A stretch of DNA of 64,000 nucleotides from Roseiarcus sp963835885. GTDB lineage: Bacteria > Pseudomonadota > Alphaproteobacteria > Rhizobiales > Beijerinckiaceae. A program made the position numbers and the translations under genes. A model generated the notes under the pieces. That model saw nothing but the letters and a program-made list of their open reading frames with translations, searched no databases and was not told where the DNA came from. Below, in pieces: positions 9,253-17,692 of this stretch. Each line of letters starts with the position of its first letter. Position 1 is the first letter of the stretch. The DNA lies in the NCBI GenBank assembly GCA_963835885.1, contig CAWIHF010000006.1, positions 124,001-188,000 on the forward strand. Reading direction: 5' to 3'.

Positions 9253-11820
9253 ATGTGGAAGCTGACATTCTCGCGAGTGACCGCGGCTCTCTCGCGCTTG
9301 CTTCCCTGGGCGGGCGCAGCGATTGCCGTCCTCATCTTCGCTCTCGACATGATGAGTTCGCCGAAGATCGCAGCGGGGGCCTTGTATCTGGCGGCCGTCC
9401 TGGTCGCCGGCCGCTTCTGCCGGATGCAAGGCGTTGTGCTCACCGCCCTCTGGTGCGCCTGCCTGACGCTGCTGGCCTGCTATTTGGGCCCGGAAGATCC
9501 GATCAACGCGGCCATCAGGATCATCGCAATCGGGCTAGGGACATTTCTTGTGGTCAAGGCTCTGTCAGCCGAAGAGGCGACGCGCCGCAGCGAAGCGGAA
9601 TGGCGGGAGATCTTTGAGCACAACTCGGTCATGTATTTCATGACCGACGCCTCAGGAGCGGTCCGGTCGGTGAACGCTTTCGGCTCGGCCCAGCTCGGCT
9701 ACCGCGCCGACGAGCTCATTGGGCAGTCGGTGTTCCAGGTCTACCTTGACGCGGACCGAGAGCGCGTTCGAGCAAACTTGGACCTGTGCCTGGAAAGCCT
9801 CGGCGAGTCCAACACATGGGAGGTCCAAAAGGTCCGCAAGGATGGCGAGACGCTGTGGGTGCGAGAAACCGCGACGGCAATCGAGCGAGCGAAGGGCGGC
9901 GTCGTCGTGCTGATTGTCGGCGAGGACATCACCGAGCGCAGGCGCGCGGAAGAATCGGTTCGGGAGAGCGCGAGGCGCTTTCGGGCCCTGATCGAGCACG
10001 CCTACGATGCGGTGTTGCTGTTGGACGGCAATAACGGCCTCCTTTACGCCAGCCCTTCGACCGAGCGTATTTTGGGTTACTCGCCCAGAGATTTGGTCGG
10101 CCGCGACGGCTTCGACCTTATCCATCCCGACCAGCATCGAGACGCGATTGAGCAATTTGCTGCAGCTAGCGGTCACCCGGGCAGCGTCTTCAGGGCCGAG
10201 CGGCTCATTCGTCATAAACTAGGCAAGTGGCTCTGGACTGAGAACACCGTGACCAATCTGCTCGGCGAGCCGAGCGTGCGCGCGTTCGTCGTGAACCTTC
10301 GAGACATCACGCAGCGCAAGCAGGCGGAGGAAGCGTTGCGCGCGAGCGAGGCGCGATTCCGCACCTTCGTCGACCACGCGACAGATGGCTTCTTTCTGTT
10401 CGACGAGCGCCAGGCCATTCTCGACGTCAATCGGCAGGCTTGCGAGGGCTTGGGCTACAGCCGGCAGGAGATGATCGGAATGCATCCGCGAGACTTCGAT
10501 GGCGGCCTGGACGCGGCATCGATCGCTACGATCGGAGCGCGAGTAGGAAGCGGAGAAACGGTAACCTTCGAGACTCTCCATCGCCGCAAGGATGGAAGCG
10601 TGTTTCCGGTCGAGGTTCGGGCTCGCCAGTTCCAGCAGGGAGCACATCGGTTCCGCCTGTCGCTGGTGCGCGACATCACGGAACGCAAGCGCGCCGATGA
10701 GGCGCTCCGGCGCAGCAAATCCTATCTGGCCGAAGCACAGAGGCTGAGCCACACCGGCACCATTGTCTTTAGCGCGACAGGGCCCGTCTACTGGTCTGAG
10801 GAAAGTTACCGAATTTGGGGTCTTGATCCCCAGCAGGGTCTCCCCGACCTCGACACCGTGCTGCAACGGATCCATCCAGACGATCGCAACACGGTGAGCA
10901 AAGAGGCTTTTGAGGCGCTGAATCAAAGGAGAGAGTACGAGATCGAGCTCAGAATCGTCCTTCCTGACGGGACAGTCAAACATCTTAAATCCATCGGCCA
11001 TCCTTTGCTCTCCGCGGCTGGCGAACTTGAGATGGTCGCTACCCATATCGACGTGACGGAGCGCAAGCGCGCGCAAAGGGAGCATGAGAGACTGCGCGAG
11101 CTAGAATCAGAACTCGCGCGTGTGAATCGCCTGAGTATAATGGGAGAGTTGACCGCTTCCCTCACTCACGAAATTCTTCATCCGATCGCCACCGTGCGCA
11201 ATCACGCTCGTGCCGCCGCGCGCTTTTTGGACATGAGTCCCCCAAATATGGCCGAAGTCAGGGAAGCGCTCGGTTCAATTGTCAGGGATGCCGACCGCAG
11301 CAAGGATATCGTCGACCGCGTCCGTGATCATATCAAGAAAGCGCCTCCACGAAAGGAGCTTTTCGACCTCAACGAGGCGATTGATGAGGTGATCGTAATG
11401 GTGCGGGATACGATCGATAGAAACAGAATCTCGGTCAGCACCCGCCTCATGCAGGGGATGATTTCCGTTCGGGGCGACCGTGTTCAACTGCAACAGGTCG
11501 TCCTGAATTTGATCCTGAACTCCGTGGAAGCAATGAGCTCGGCTGAGGAGGGCGCGCGAGAGTTATCGATTAGCACCACGCAAGGCGAGACGAGTGATAT
11601 CCTGGTCGCAGTGCAAGATTCCGGGCCCGGAATTGATCCGGCGAATCTCGAGCGGGTTTTCGGGGCCTTCTACACCACAAAGGCCAGTGGACTCGGAATG
11701 GGGCTCTCGATCTGCCGGTCGATCATCGCGGCCCATGGCGGTCGGCTATGGGCGGAGGTCATTCGACCTCGGGGCGCTATATTTCAATTCACACTGCCGG
11801 CAGGCCAGGAAGATGCATGA
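9253..11820 (+). CDS. membrane PAS-sensor histidine kinase
   Basis: About 855 residues if the ATG at 9253 is used; the frame stays open upstream to a TTG at 9172. The N terminus holds several hydrophobic segments (about residues 10-100), then four PAS domains starting near 116, 240, 367 and 492, HisKA with the phospho-acceptor His near 639 in SLTHEILHPIA, and a HATPase domain with NLILNSVEAM, DSGPGI and GLGMGLSI. From the third PAS to the end it is a close paralogue of the C terminus of the 2250-aa kinase at 591-7343, sharing for example YWSEE-YRIWGLDP and QRIHPDDR. The architecture is FixL/TodS-like. It ends 7 bases from the convergent receiver gene, and the regulator at 12438 may be its partner. 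Confidence 0.9.
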   Translation: MWKLTFSRVTAALSRLLPWAGAAIAVLIFALDMMSSPKIAAGALYLAAVLVAGRFCRMQGVVLTALWCACLTLLACYLGPEDPINAAIRIIAIGLGTFLVVKALSAEEATRRSEAEWREIFEHNSVMYFMTDASGAVRSVNAFGSAQLGYRADELIGQSVFQVYLDADRERVRANLDLCLESLGESNTWEVQKVRKDGETLWVRETATAIERAKGGVVVLIVGEDITERRRAEESVRESARRFRALIEHAYDAVLLLDGNNGLLYASPSTERILGYSPRDLVGRDGFDLIHPDQHRDAIEQFAAASGHPGSVFRAERLIRHKLGKWLWTENTVTNLLGEPSVRAFVVNLRDITQRKQAEEALRASEARFRTFVDHATDGFFLFDERQAILDVNRQACEGLGYSRQEMIGMHPRDFDGGLDAASIATIGARVGSGETVTFETLHRRKDGSVFPVEVRARQFQQGAHRFRLSLVRDITERKRADEALRRSKSYLAEAQRLSHTGTIVFSATGPVYWSEESYRIWGLDPQQGLPDLDTVLQRIHPDDRNTVSKEAFEALNQRREYEIELRIVLPDGTVKHLKSIGHPLLSAAGELEMVATHIDVTERKRAQREHERLRELESELARVNRLSIMGELTASLTHEILHPIATVRNHARAAARFLDMSPPNMAEVREALGSIVRDADRSKDIVDRVRDHIKKAPPRKELFDLNEAIDEVIVMVRDTIDRNRISVSTRLMQGMISVRGDRVQLQQVVLNLILNSVEAMSSAEEGARELSISTTQGETSDILVAVQDSGPGIDPANLERVFGAFYTTKASGLGMGLSICRSIIAAHGGRLWAEVIRPRGAIFQFTLPAGQEDA

Positions 11821-11827
11821 GTTGTCT

Positions 11828-12199
11828 TCATTCGGATTCGAGGGCGGAACGAAGGCAGCGTTCGAGATGGTCGTCATCCACCGGTTTGCGGAGATAACAC
11901 ACGACCCCATCCTTCAGGGCGCGCCTCCGGACGACCTCATCCGGGTATGCGGTGACGAGGATCGTCGGAATCGCGTGGCCCGCATCGATGAGATGTCGGT
12001 GGAGTTCAACTCCGGTCATCCCAGGCATCTGAACGTCGGAGACCAGGCACGCGGTTGAAGTGAGGAGAGGCGATGCGAGGAATTCGGCTGCCGACGGAAA
12101 CGCTTCGACAGTGTAGCCCAGCGACATCATGAGCTTTCTCATGGATTCGCGGAAGGGTTGATCGTCCTCGACGATCGATATCAACGTGCGTTTCGGCAT
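11828..12199 (-). CDS. receiver-only (CheY/FixJ-type) response regulator
   Basis: A 123-residue single receiver domain. The acidic pair is EDD at residues 11-13, the phospho-acceptor Asp55 lies in LVSDVQMPGMTG, then the conserved Thr in ILVTAYPD and the Lys in YLRKPVDD. There is no output domain, so it would act as a phosphate relay or sink, or through protein contacts. I chose the ATG at 12199 because receiver homology starts there; the frame is open 31 codons further upstream but without receiver-like sequence. It converges on the PAS histidine kinase (7-bp gap) and is divergent from the LuxR-type regulator. Confidence 0.87.
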   Translation of the reverse strand: MPKRTLISIVEDDQPFRESMRKLMMSLGYTVEAFPSAAEFLASPLLTSTACLVSDVQMPGMTGVELHRHLIDAGHAIPTILVTAYPDEVVRRRALKDGVVCYLRKPVDDDHLERCLRSALESE

Positions 12200-12307
12200 C
12201 ACGGCTTCCTGGCAGCTTCCCCTGCCCACCCAATGGGGCGCCAATCGCCTCGCCCTGCCTGCTGCTCCTATATCAGTGAAGGCATGCAACAAAGCAATGC
12301 CACGCCC

Positions 12308-12325
12308 GCTAAGCGATGGCTTACG
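12308..12325 (+). promoter_or_regulatory. palindromic element, candidate operator (copy 1)
   Basis: GCTAAGCGATGGCTTACG contains the imperfect inverted repeat TAAGC-N4-GCTTA about 113 bases before the FixJ/LuxR-type gene. A close match, GCTGAGCGATGGCTCTAC, lies just before the sigma factor gene at 13370. The shared core AGCGATGGCT upstream of two adjacent regulators suggests a common regulator site. This is seen in the sequence only, and no known family site is claimed. Confidence 0.35.
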
Positions 12326-12437
12326 CTCCCAGAGATCGGCTTAGGGAAAAGGGGCTGTTCCTGTCGACCGATTGGGAGTAGACTGAAGGCTATTCTAGCG
12401 GGAAGAAGGGCGCTTCCTTTAATGCAGGATTCGGGGG

Positions 12438-13073
12438 ATGCCTGACGCCAACCCCAGCGTCTTGATCGTCGATGATGATCCTGAGTTTCGTGATTCGGTT
12501 GGGCGGCTGTTGCGGTCGGTCGGCCTTCATACCCAGCAATTTTCGTCTGTTTCCGATTTTCTCAAAGCCGAGCCGTCGGACGGCCCGACTTGCCTGGTGC
12601 TCGACGTCAGAATGCCGGGGCGAAGCGGTCTCGAGCTTCAGCGCGATCTTGCCGCGGCGAACAGGCAACTGCCGATCATCTTCATCACAGCGCACGGCGA
12701 CATTCCGATGACCGTGCAAGCGATGAAGGGCGGCGCCATGGAGTTCCTCACGAAACCTTTCCGTGATCAGGACCTCATCGACGCCGTCGAGACCGGCATT
12801 GCTCGTGATCGCGCCCGCCGGGAGAGTGACAGGGCCTTGCGCGCCCTCAGGGAGCGTTTCGACACGCTCAGCTCCCGCGAGCGCGAGATCATGATCCAGG
12901 TCACGCGCGGTCGCCTGAACAAACAGATTGCCCACGATATCGGCATCGCCGAGTCCACGGTGAAGGTGCATCGCACCAACTTGATGCGAAAGATGAAGGC
13001 CCGTTCGCTTCCCGAGCTGAGCCGAATGGCGGACACGCTCAAGCTGACGCCGGAAGATCCGCAAGGCTCCTGA
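12438..13073 (+). CDS. FixJ/LuxR-family response regulator
   Basis: A 211-residue two-component DNA-binding regulator. The receiver covers residues 7-120, with acidic residues DDD 12-14, phospho-acceptor Asp56 in LVLDVRMPG, FITAHGD and the Lys in FLTKPF. A LuxR-type helix-turn-helix covers about 145-200, with LSSREREIM, NKQIAHDIGIAESTVKVHR and LMRKMKARS. The pattern GDIPMTVQAMKGGAMEFL is typical of FixJ/TodT regulators, which pair with FixL/TodS kinases such as the two PAS kinases upstream. It likely acts on this locus, since repeated palindromes lie before it and before the next gene. Confidence 0.92.
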   Translation: MPDANPSVLIVDDDPEFRDSVGRLLRSVGLHTQQFSSVSDFLKAEPSDGPTCLVLDVRMPGRSGLELQRDLAAANRQLPIIFITAHGDIPMTVQAMKGGAMEFLTKPFRDQDLIDAVETGIARDRARRESDRALRALRERFDTLSSREREIMIQVTRGRLNKQIAHDIGIAESTVKVHRTNLMRKMKARSLPELSRMADTLKLTPEDPQGS

Positions 13074-13219
13074 ACGAGCCTATGGAATCCTCCTTGAGCT
13101 TGGGCGAGGAGGCTCCTCGATCGGTGCAAAATCACCATCTGTCGCCTCTGCCTCAGCCAGCGGTCGTCCTCCCAGACCTGCTCACTTTGTCTGAGGGATG
13201 CAGGAGCTGTGGATCGCTT

Positions 13220-13235
13220 CTAAGCATTCGCTTAG
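13220..13235. promoter_or_regulatory. perfect inverted repeat CTAAGC-N4-GCTTAG
   Basis: CTAAGCATTCGCTTAG is a perfect 6-bp inverted repeat around ATTC. It resembles the TAAGC-N4-GCTTA element at 12308 and could be a regulator site or a short hairpin. No poly-T tract follows, so a terminator is unlikely. Confidence 0.35.
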
Positions 13236-13369
13236 CGCCGCCAACGAAACGCGCATCTCACACGACCCCCGCACAATAGCTTACGGCGCCCCAAAGCGCG
13301 ATGTTGTCGCCATGCGACAGAGGCCGAGCGCTGCGGGAGTTATGCAGGTTGCCAACCCCCCAGCGCCTA

Positions 13370-13387
13370 GCTGAGCGATGGCTCTAC
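13370..13387 (+). promoter_or_regulatory. palindromic element, candidate operator (copy 2)
   Basis: GCTGAGCGATGGCTCTAC shares the core AGCGATGGCT with the element at 12308. It lies 27 bases upstream of the sigma factor start at 13414, close enough to overlap the promoter or leader. Confidence 0.35.
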
Positions 13388-13413
13388 AAGCTTGCGCAAA
13401 CGGGAGCTGACGG

Positions 13414-14355
13414 ATGCAACACTCAAGGGCGACTTCCAGCCGAGCCGTCAGCTATTTCCAAGACGTCCGTCGTTTTCCGATGTTGAAAGCCGACGAAGAA
13501 TACATGCTGGCCGTGCGTTGGCGCGAGGGCGGCGACGGAACCGCTGCGCACCGGATCTTGGCTGGCCATCTGCGCCTCGTAGCGAAGATCGCGATGGCCT
13601 ACCGGAGGTACGGCCTGCCAACCTCCGATTTGATTTCAGAAGGCAATATCGGGCTTTTGCAGGCCATCAAGCGATTTGATCCAGACATGGGTGTTCGCTT
13701 CTCGACCTATGCCACCTGGTGGATCAAGGCGGCGATCAAAAGTTACATCGTGCGCTCGTGGTCGCTCGTGAAGATGGGTACGACCGCCAATCAGAAGAAG
13801 TTGTTTTTCAGCTTGCCCGCGGCGAAGCGCCGACTGTCGGCGCTCCAGGATGGCGAATTGCGTCCCGATCAGGTGACCCTCATTGCCAATGACCTCGGCG
13901 TCACCGAGCAGGACGTCGTTGAAATGAATCGGCGGCTGAGCGGTGACGTATCTCTCAATGCGCCGCTGAACGAAGACGACGGTTCAGTCGAGTGGCAAGA
14001 CCGGCTGGTGGAGGAAGGTTCCGACCAGGAATCGCATCTCGCCGAAACTGAGGAGTACGAGACCCGCAGGACGGCGCTTGGCCTGGCCCTCACGGTCCTC
14101 GACGACCGCGAACGTCACATCTTCGAGTCGCGCCGGCTGGTCGATCCGCCGCTCACGCTCGAGGACCTCGCCATGCAGTTCCATATCTCCCGCGAGCGGG
14201 TCCGGCAGATCGAAACGCGCGCCTTCAAGAAGGTTCAACGAGCCGCGCGCGCGGCGAGCGAGGGCATGCCGGCGACGACCGAGTTTGCCCAGGTCAATAA
14301 CCTGAGCGGCGGCGCACAGATGGCATCGGCTAGACCGCATCTCACTGCGTGCTGA
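13414..14355 (+). CDS. rpoH: RpoH-type (sigma-32 family) RNA polymerase sigma factor
   Basis: 313 residues with the sigma-70 core. Region 2 includes HLRLVAKIA, GNIGLLQAIKRFDP and RFSTYATWWIKAAI. Next comes the RpoH-box-like NQKKLFFSLPAAKRRL, which marks the sigma-32 group, then region 3 and region 4 with LTLEDLAMQFHISRERVRQIE. The protein is slightly long because of a 30-residue low-complexity tail after the helix-turn-helix. Alphaproteobacteria often carry several RpoH paralogues. Its place beside two-component regulators suggests an accessory stress sigma factor rather than the housekeeping heat-shock one. The start could also be the in-frame ATG at MLKADEEYM, 22 codons downstream. Confidence 0.9.
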   Translation: MQHSRATSSRAVSYFQDVRRFPMLKADEEYMLAVRWREGGDGTAAHRILAGHLRLVAKIAMAYRRYGLPTSDLISEGNIGLLQAIKRFDPDMGVRFSTYATWWIKAAIKSYIVRSWSLVKMGTTANQKKLFFSLPAAKRRLSALQDGELRPDQVTLIANDLGVTEQDVVEMNRRLSGDVSLNAPLNEDDGSVEWQDRLVEEGSDQESHLAETEEYETRRTALGLALTVLDDRERHIFESRRLVDPPLTLEDLAMQFHISRERVRQIETRAFKKVQRAARAASEGMPATTEFAQVNNLSGGAQMASARPHLTAC

Positions 14356-14402
14356 TCCGGCTGACTCGGATGCACAACCCCCTCTAGCAAAGCGAGGACA
14401 TT

Positions 14403-14798
14403 ATGAAACGGTTGATAGTCGCCGCGATTGCGACGGGTTGCCTTGTTTCGTCCACTCCGGTTTTTGCTGGCGACGACGCGAGCGTCTTCGACAAGTGGTT
14501 GGATCCGGGCGGGCCTGACTGCGTTCCCGTATCCGCCATACAATCGGTGTCCAGGGTGACGGACCTCACGGCCGAGCAATTCCAGTTCGTGCGGGCGCTT
14601 TATGTGGCGCTTCCGCCGGTTTCGCGAACGCTTCCTCCGGGTGACCATGCGGTCATGGCGAGCTCGGGCGGCTCCGTAATGCTTGCCCTGGTCGCTGACG
14701 GCCAGGCATGCGCGCGGTTTCTCGCCCCGGATTTCATTCAGGCAATGCTCATTCAGGTCGGCCGGCGAGTGACCGTAGGGCTTGGGACGCCGCTCTGA
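14403..14798 (+). CDS. small secreted hypothetical protein
   Basis: 131 residues with a clear Sec signal peptide (KR start, hydrophobic LIVAAIATGCLVSS, likely cleavage after VFA). The mature part contains two cysteines (PDCVP and QACARF) that could form a disulphide, and no known catalytic motif. GCGAGGAC just upstream can serve as a ribosome site. It lies 47 bases after the sigma factor gene on the same strand, so it could be co-transcribed with it or be a target of it. Family not recognised. Confidence 0.7.
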   Translation: MKRLIVAAIATGCLVSSTPVFAGDDASVFDKWLDPGGPDCVPVSAIQSVSRVTDLTAEQFQFVRALYVALPPVSRTLPPGDHAVMASSGGSVMLALVADGQACARFLAPDFIQAMLIQVGRRVTVGLGTPL

Positions 14799-14901
14799 CC
14801 AAACGATCCTTCTCGACCGATGAGAAGGCGCAACAATTCGAAAGCGCGTCAAGCGCGGGTTCATGACTGCGCCGTGCGCGTGAAACAAGGAGGCTCGTCT
14901 G

Positions 14902-14991
14902 ATGTATGAGGCCGTCTATCCCTTGATCTACTGGCCCGTCGGCATCGCGCTCGGCAGCTGGTTGTTCTTCGAGATCGCGAAACGCATGTGA
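14902..14991 (+). CDS. 29-aa single-span membrane microprotein
   Basis: The small frame begins at ATG 14902 with a strong AAGGAGG ribosome site 8 bases upstream and ends in TGA at 14989-14991. The peptide starts MYEAVYPLIYWPVGIALG and continues with a hydrophobic stretch to FFEIAKRM, so it is a single predicted membrane helix with a positive C-terminal end. Such tiny helices often bind larger membrane proteins. The next gene is an SbmA/BacA-like membrane protein starting about 20-30 bases later, which would fit a partner role. That role is inference. Confidence 0.6.
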   Translation: MYEAVYPLIYWPVGIALGSWLFFEIAKRM

Positions 14992-15013
14992 CGGGTGGAT
15001 AGGAGGATGATCA

Positions 15014-16335
15014 GTGCACATGGACGTGGACTTGGCGCGCCAGGCGTCGTTGCGAAAGACGACGGAGATTGTGCCGAGAAACGAAGAGCGCGGAAGCAAC
15101 CCCAGCTCGATCGATTGACGATTGACGACGGGGTGCGAAATCTGGTTCATCAATTCCGCGCGTTCCTCATCGCCCTTTGGCTTTCCCCCGGACGACAAGG
15201 TCTTGCACTCCTTACAATCGGCACGGTTCTTGTCATCTGCGCGACCGCCGCGGCGCAGGTTGGCCTCAATGCCTGGAACCGGCCATTTTACGAAGCGATT
15301 TCCACGAGAAATTTCCTCGCGTTCTTGTACCAGCTCTTCGTCTTCGCAGCCATCGCCGGCGGCCTTCTCGTCCTCAATGTGGCGCAAGCCTGGCTTCGTG
15401 AAATGATCAAGCTCAGATCGCGGGAGTGGCTGACGCGCGATCTGTTCGCTGAGTGGCTGAAGCCCAGTGCGCATACCCGACTCGCCGGGGCAGGCGAAAT
15501 CGGTGTCAATCCGGACCAGCGCATTCACGAAGACGCCCGCCGCCTAACCGAGCTTTCTACTGACCTTGGCGTCGGATTGCTTCAGGCTTCGTTGCTTCTG
15601 CTGAGCTTCCTCGGCGTCCTGTGGACAGTCTCCGGCGCATTAGAGTTTTCCATCCGCGGCATAAGCCTCACAATTCCGGGCTATATGGTGTGGTGCGCGC
15701 TTTTCTATGCTGCAAGCGGTTCCTGGCTCACGTGGCGCATCGGGCGTCCGCTGGTAAGCATGAATGCGCGGCGGTATCAGCGAGAATCTGAATTCCGATT
15801 CGCGCTCTTTCAGGTCAATCAGCAGTTGCAGGGCCTCGCCAGCTTTCGTGGCGAGGAACCAGAGAAGCGCAGACTCGGTCTCGGTCTTGAGAACGTCATC
15901 GCAACCGTACGTGAAATTGTTGACGCCACTGCCAAGCTCACGTGGGTCACCGCCGGATATGGTTGGATTTCAATTGTCGCCCCGATCGTCATTGCGTCGC
16001 CTGCATATTTCAACACCAAGCTGTCCTTTGGCGAACTCATGGTCGTGGTCGGCGCATTCTGTCAGGTCAACCAATCGCTGCGCTGGTTCGTCGACAACTT
16101 TGCGTTGCTTGCTGAGTGGCGCGCCGCGCTCTTCAGAATCATTAAGTTCCGCGAAGCGCTCTCGATGTCCGGAAATGTCGCGCCGACGGGCAAGAAAGCG
16201 ATGCTCGACGTAATCGAGCTTGATGTGGCGCGGCGCCGCATGAGCTCAAGACGTTTCCAATCGTCAGCGAGCCTCACGTCGCCGTCGTAGGCCCGGCAAT
16301 TAGCGCTACGACCTTCGCTGCAATGCGGACGCCAT
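15014..16335 (+). pseudogene. SbmA/BacA-like ABC transporter permease, ATPase domain decayed
   Basis: The core frame (about 15110-16230) encodes the membrane domain of the SbmA/BacA/YddA group, which imports peptides or cobalamin-like compounds or exports lipids. It has NAWNRPFYEAI, then REWLTRDLF, NPDQRIHEDARRLTELSTDL and LASFRGEEPEKRR. The family normally continues into a C-terminal ATPase of about 200 residues. Here the frame ends at 16290, and the neighbouring frame reads VVGPAISATTF where a Walker A (GPSGSGKTT-like) should be, without the lysine. At the 5' end AGGAGG (15001-15006) points to GTG 15014 or ATG 15020, whose frame (MDVDLARQASLRKTTE) joins the main frame through a shift near the CCCC at about 15105. 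Without an ATPase it is probably non-functional. Confidence 0.75.
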
Positions 16336-16440
16336 GGTCCAGCGGATCGCGGGCGAGAGATTCGCGAGCGCCGGGGACGAAAGCGATGCGCCGGCTGCGA
16401 GGAGTCCGACGCGTGTCAAGATTTCTCGCCTCGAATTGGA
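16327..16440. repeat. diverged direct repeat, copy A
   Basis: About 110 bases starting GCGGACGCCATGGTCCAGCG and ending near TCTCGCCTCGAA. They match a second block at about 16751-16862 at roughly 70 percent by eye, in the same orientation about 424 bases apart. The minus-strand reading is also partly kept (EAR-LD-R then PLDH-VR), so the repeat could be a decayed duplicated gene. Which strand, if any, was coding is not clear. Confidence 0.5.
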
Positions 16441-16750
16441 CCATCATCAGTCGTGCCCCTGTGACTCAGTTCCGGGCGATGTCCACTCGGGACTTCGGAG
16501 CAATGGCGGTCGGGCGTGGGGGGCGGGTATCGGCGCCGGCGCAACCCTCCCGCAGTTCGCTCGACTCCCGGATTGGAGTTCGGTGCGACCCGGCGACGGC
16601 GGGATGGTTCGCGTAAAACTCAGACTGCATGCGACCCCGCGATCCTTCGACCAATGAAGCCTGGGACGTCACGCAGAACACAATTCCCGCCACGGCGACG
16701 ACGAGGCCGCGTCGATTGATCGATAAACCATCGAGCGACGGCTGGAACGC

Positions 16751-16862
16751 GGACCGCATGGTCCAGCGGGCCCCGGGCGAATGATCCGCCAGCGCCGGGG
16801 CCGAAAGCAACGCGCGGGGGGCGTGGAGCCGCGCGCGAATCGAGAATTCTCGCCTCGGACGG
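16751..16862. repeat. diverged direct repeat, copy B
   Basis: Second copy of the 16327-16440 block, starting GCGGACCGCATGGTCCAGCG and ending near TCTCGCCTCGGA. It lies directly next to the small minus-strand gene at 16867. Confidence 0.5.
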
Positions 16863-16866
16863 CGCA

Positions 16867-16992
16867 TCAAAAACCCTCGTCGAGATAGCCGTAAGAGCCG
16901 TCCGCAAGCGCTGGCGAGAGTGCGATGGTGACGCCTGCGCCTGCGCCGCATGCGATGGTTATGGCGACAAGAAGCGCCAACACCTTTTGCAT
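16867..16992 (-). CDS. 41-aa small membrane or secreted peptide
   Basis: The frame starts at ATG 16992 with GGAGG six bases upstream. The peptide begins MQKVLALLVAITIACGAGAG, a long hydrophobic segment, then IALSPALADGSYGYLDEGF. It is either a cleaved signal (ALA site) with a short acidic product or a single membrane helix. I do not recognise a family. The strong ribosome site and signal-like composition support it being real despite its size. Confidence 0.5.
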   Translation of the reverse strand: MQKVLALLVAITIACGAGAGVTIALSPALADGSYGYLDEGF

Positions 16993-17185
16993 CGTTGCCT
17001 CCGACGCCGATTTCGGGCTGCCCTGCGCTGGTTCATCGGCCAACCGTGGAGACATCAAGCTAACGTCACGCGAACTCGACGAATATTGGCGGAAAGGTCA
17101 GTCCGGGCTCCAATTGGGAAGGGCGCAATAGGCTTTGGCTTAGTGCGGGATGAAGCGCCCCATCCGCGAATGACAGCTGAACCGT

Positions 17186-17692
17186 TCACGAGAGACGGTT
17201 GTCGTCGTCGATGAGAACAAGCCGGGTCGGCACGGCGTCGCCCCAGCGCCAGAGCACGAGATTGAGGTCGGTGGGCGCGGCGCCCCGGGCGAAGGACGGG
17301 ACGAGCAGCGCCGCGTAGCCAGCGGTGATGAGACGTCGCGCGAACGCCTGCGTCCCGGATTCACCGTTGGCGATCATGTCGTCGCGCCAGGCGGCGGAGG
17401 CGAGATCCGCGGGAGACATGCCGAACCCGGCGAGCGCCTCGGCGTCGCGCGTGTCGAAAACGGGGCGAACGTCGGCCTCGTAGGCGACGAGCGTGGTCGG
17501 CTGGAGGGCGCCGACCTGATTGGCTTCGCGCAGCGCGGTCACCGGCGACAGCGACGCGTAGAGCGCCGCTGTTCCCTTCGGATTGAAGCGGCCTCCGTAC
17601 ACTTGAGCGCCGCGGCCAGATAGCGGGTCGCGGGCATAGACGGGGTTGAGGGCGCGATAGAGGAAGCCGGCGAAACGGTCGATTGGGATCAA
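17186..17692 (-). CDS. RES-domain toxin of a RES-Xre toxin-antitoxin system
   Basis: 168 residues of the RES family. Known RES toxins degrade NAD+ and resemble ADP-ribosyltransferases. Visible family features are FLYRALNPVYARDPLSGRGA, GGRFNPKGTAALYAS and the glutamate in TALREANQ, which supply the conserved Arg, Glu and Ser set. Its start overlaps the stop of the upstream antitoxin gene by 4 bases, the usual coupled arrangement. The frame is intact and full length, so the toxin is probably active and must be held by the antitoxin. Confidence 0.9.
   Translation of the reverse strand: MIPIDRFAGFLYRALNPVYARDPLSGRGAQVYGGRFNPKGTAALYASLSPVTALREANQVGALQPTTLVAYEADVRPVFDTRDAEALAGFGMSPADLASAAWRDDMIANGESGTQAFARRLITAGYAALLVPSFARGAAPTDLNLVLWRWGDAVPTRLVLIDDDNRLS

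Larger units (their letters stand above)
13074..13413. other. intergenic region upstream of sigma factor gene
   Basis: 340 bases without a credible gene. It holds two inverted-repeat elements (13220-13235 and 13370-13387), listed separately. Short frames in it have no ribosome site or family resemblance. Confidence 0.5.

Noticed and set aside
12158..12445. 95-codon plus-strand frame ahead of the FixJ-type gene
   Set aside because: Complement of the receiver gene start plus promoter DNA; no ribosome site or domain.
16466..16951. 161-codon minus-strand frame possibly encoding a secreted protein (NRRGLVVAVAGIVFCVTSQ)
   Set aside because: It overlaps the small ORF with a proper ribosome site at 16992 and runs through one repeat copy. 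An internal start near 16762 is possible, but support is too weak to list it.
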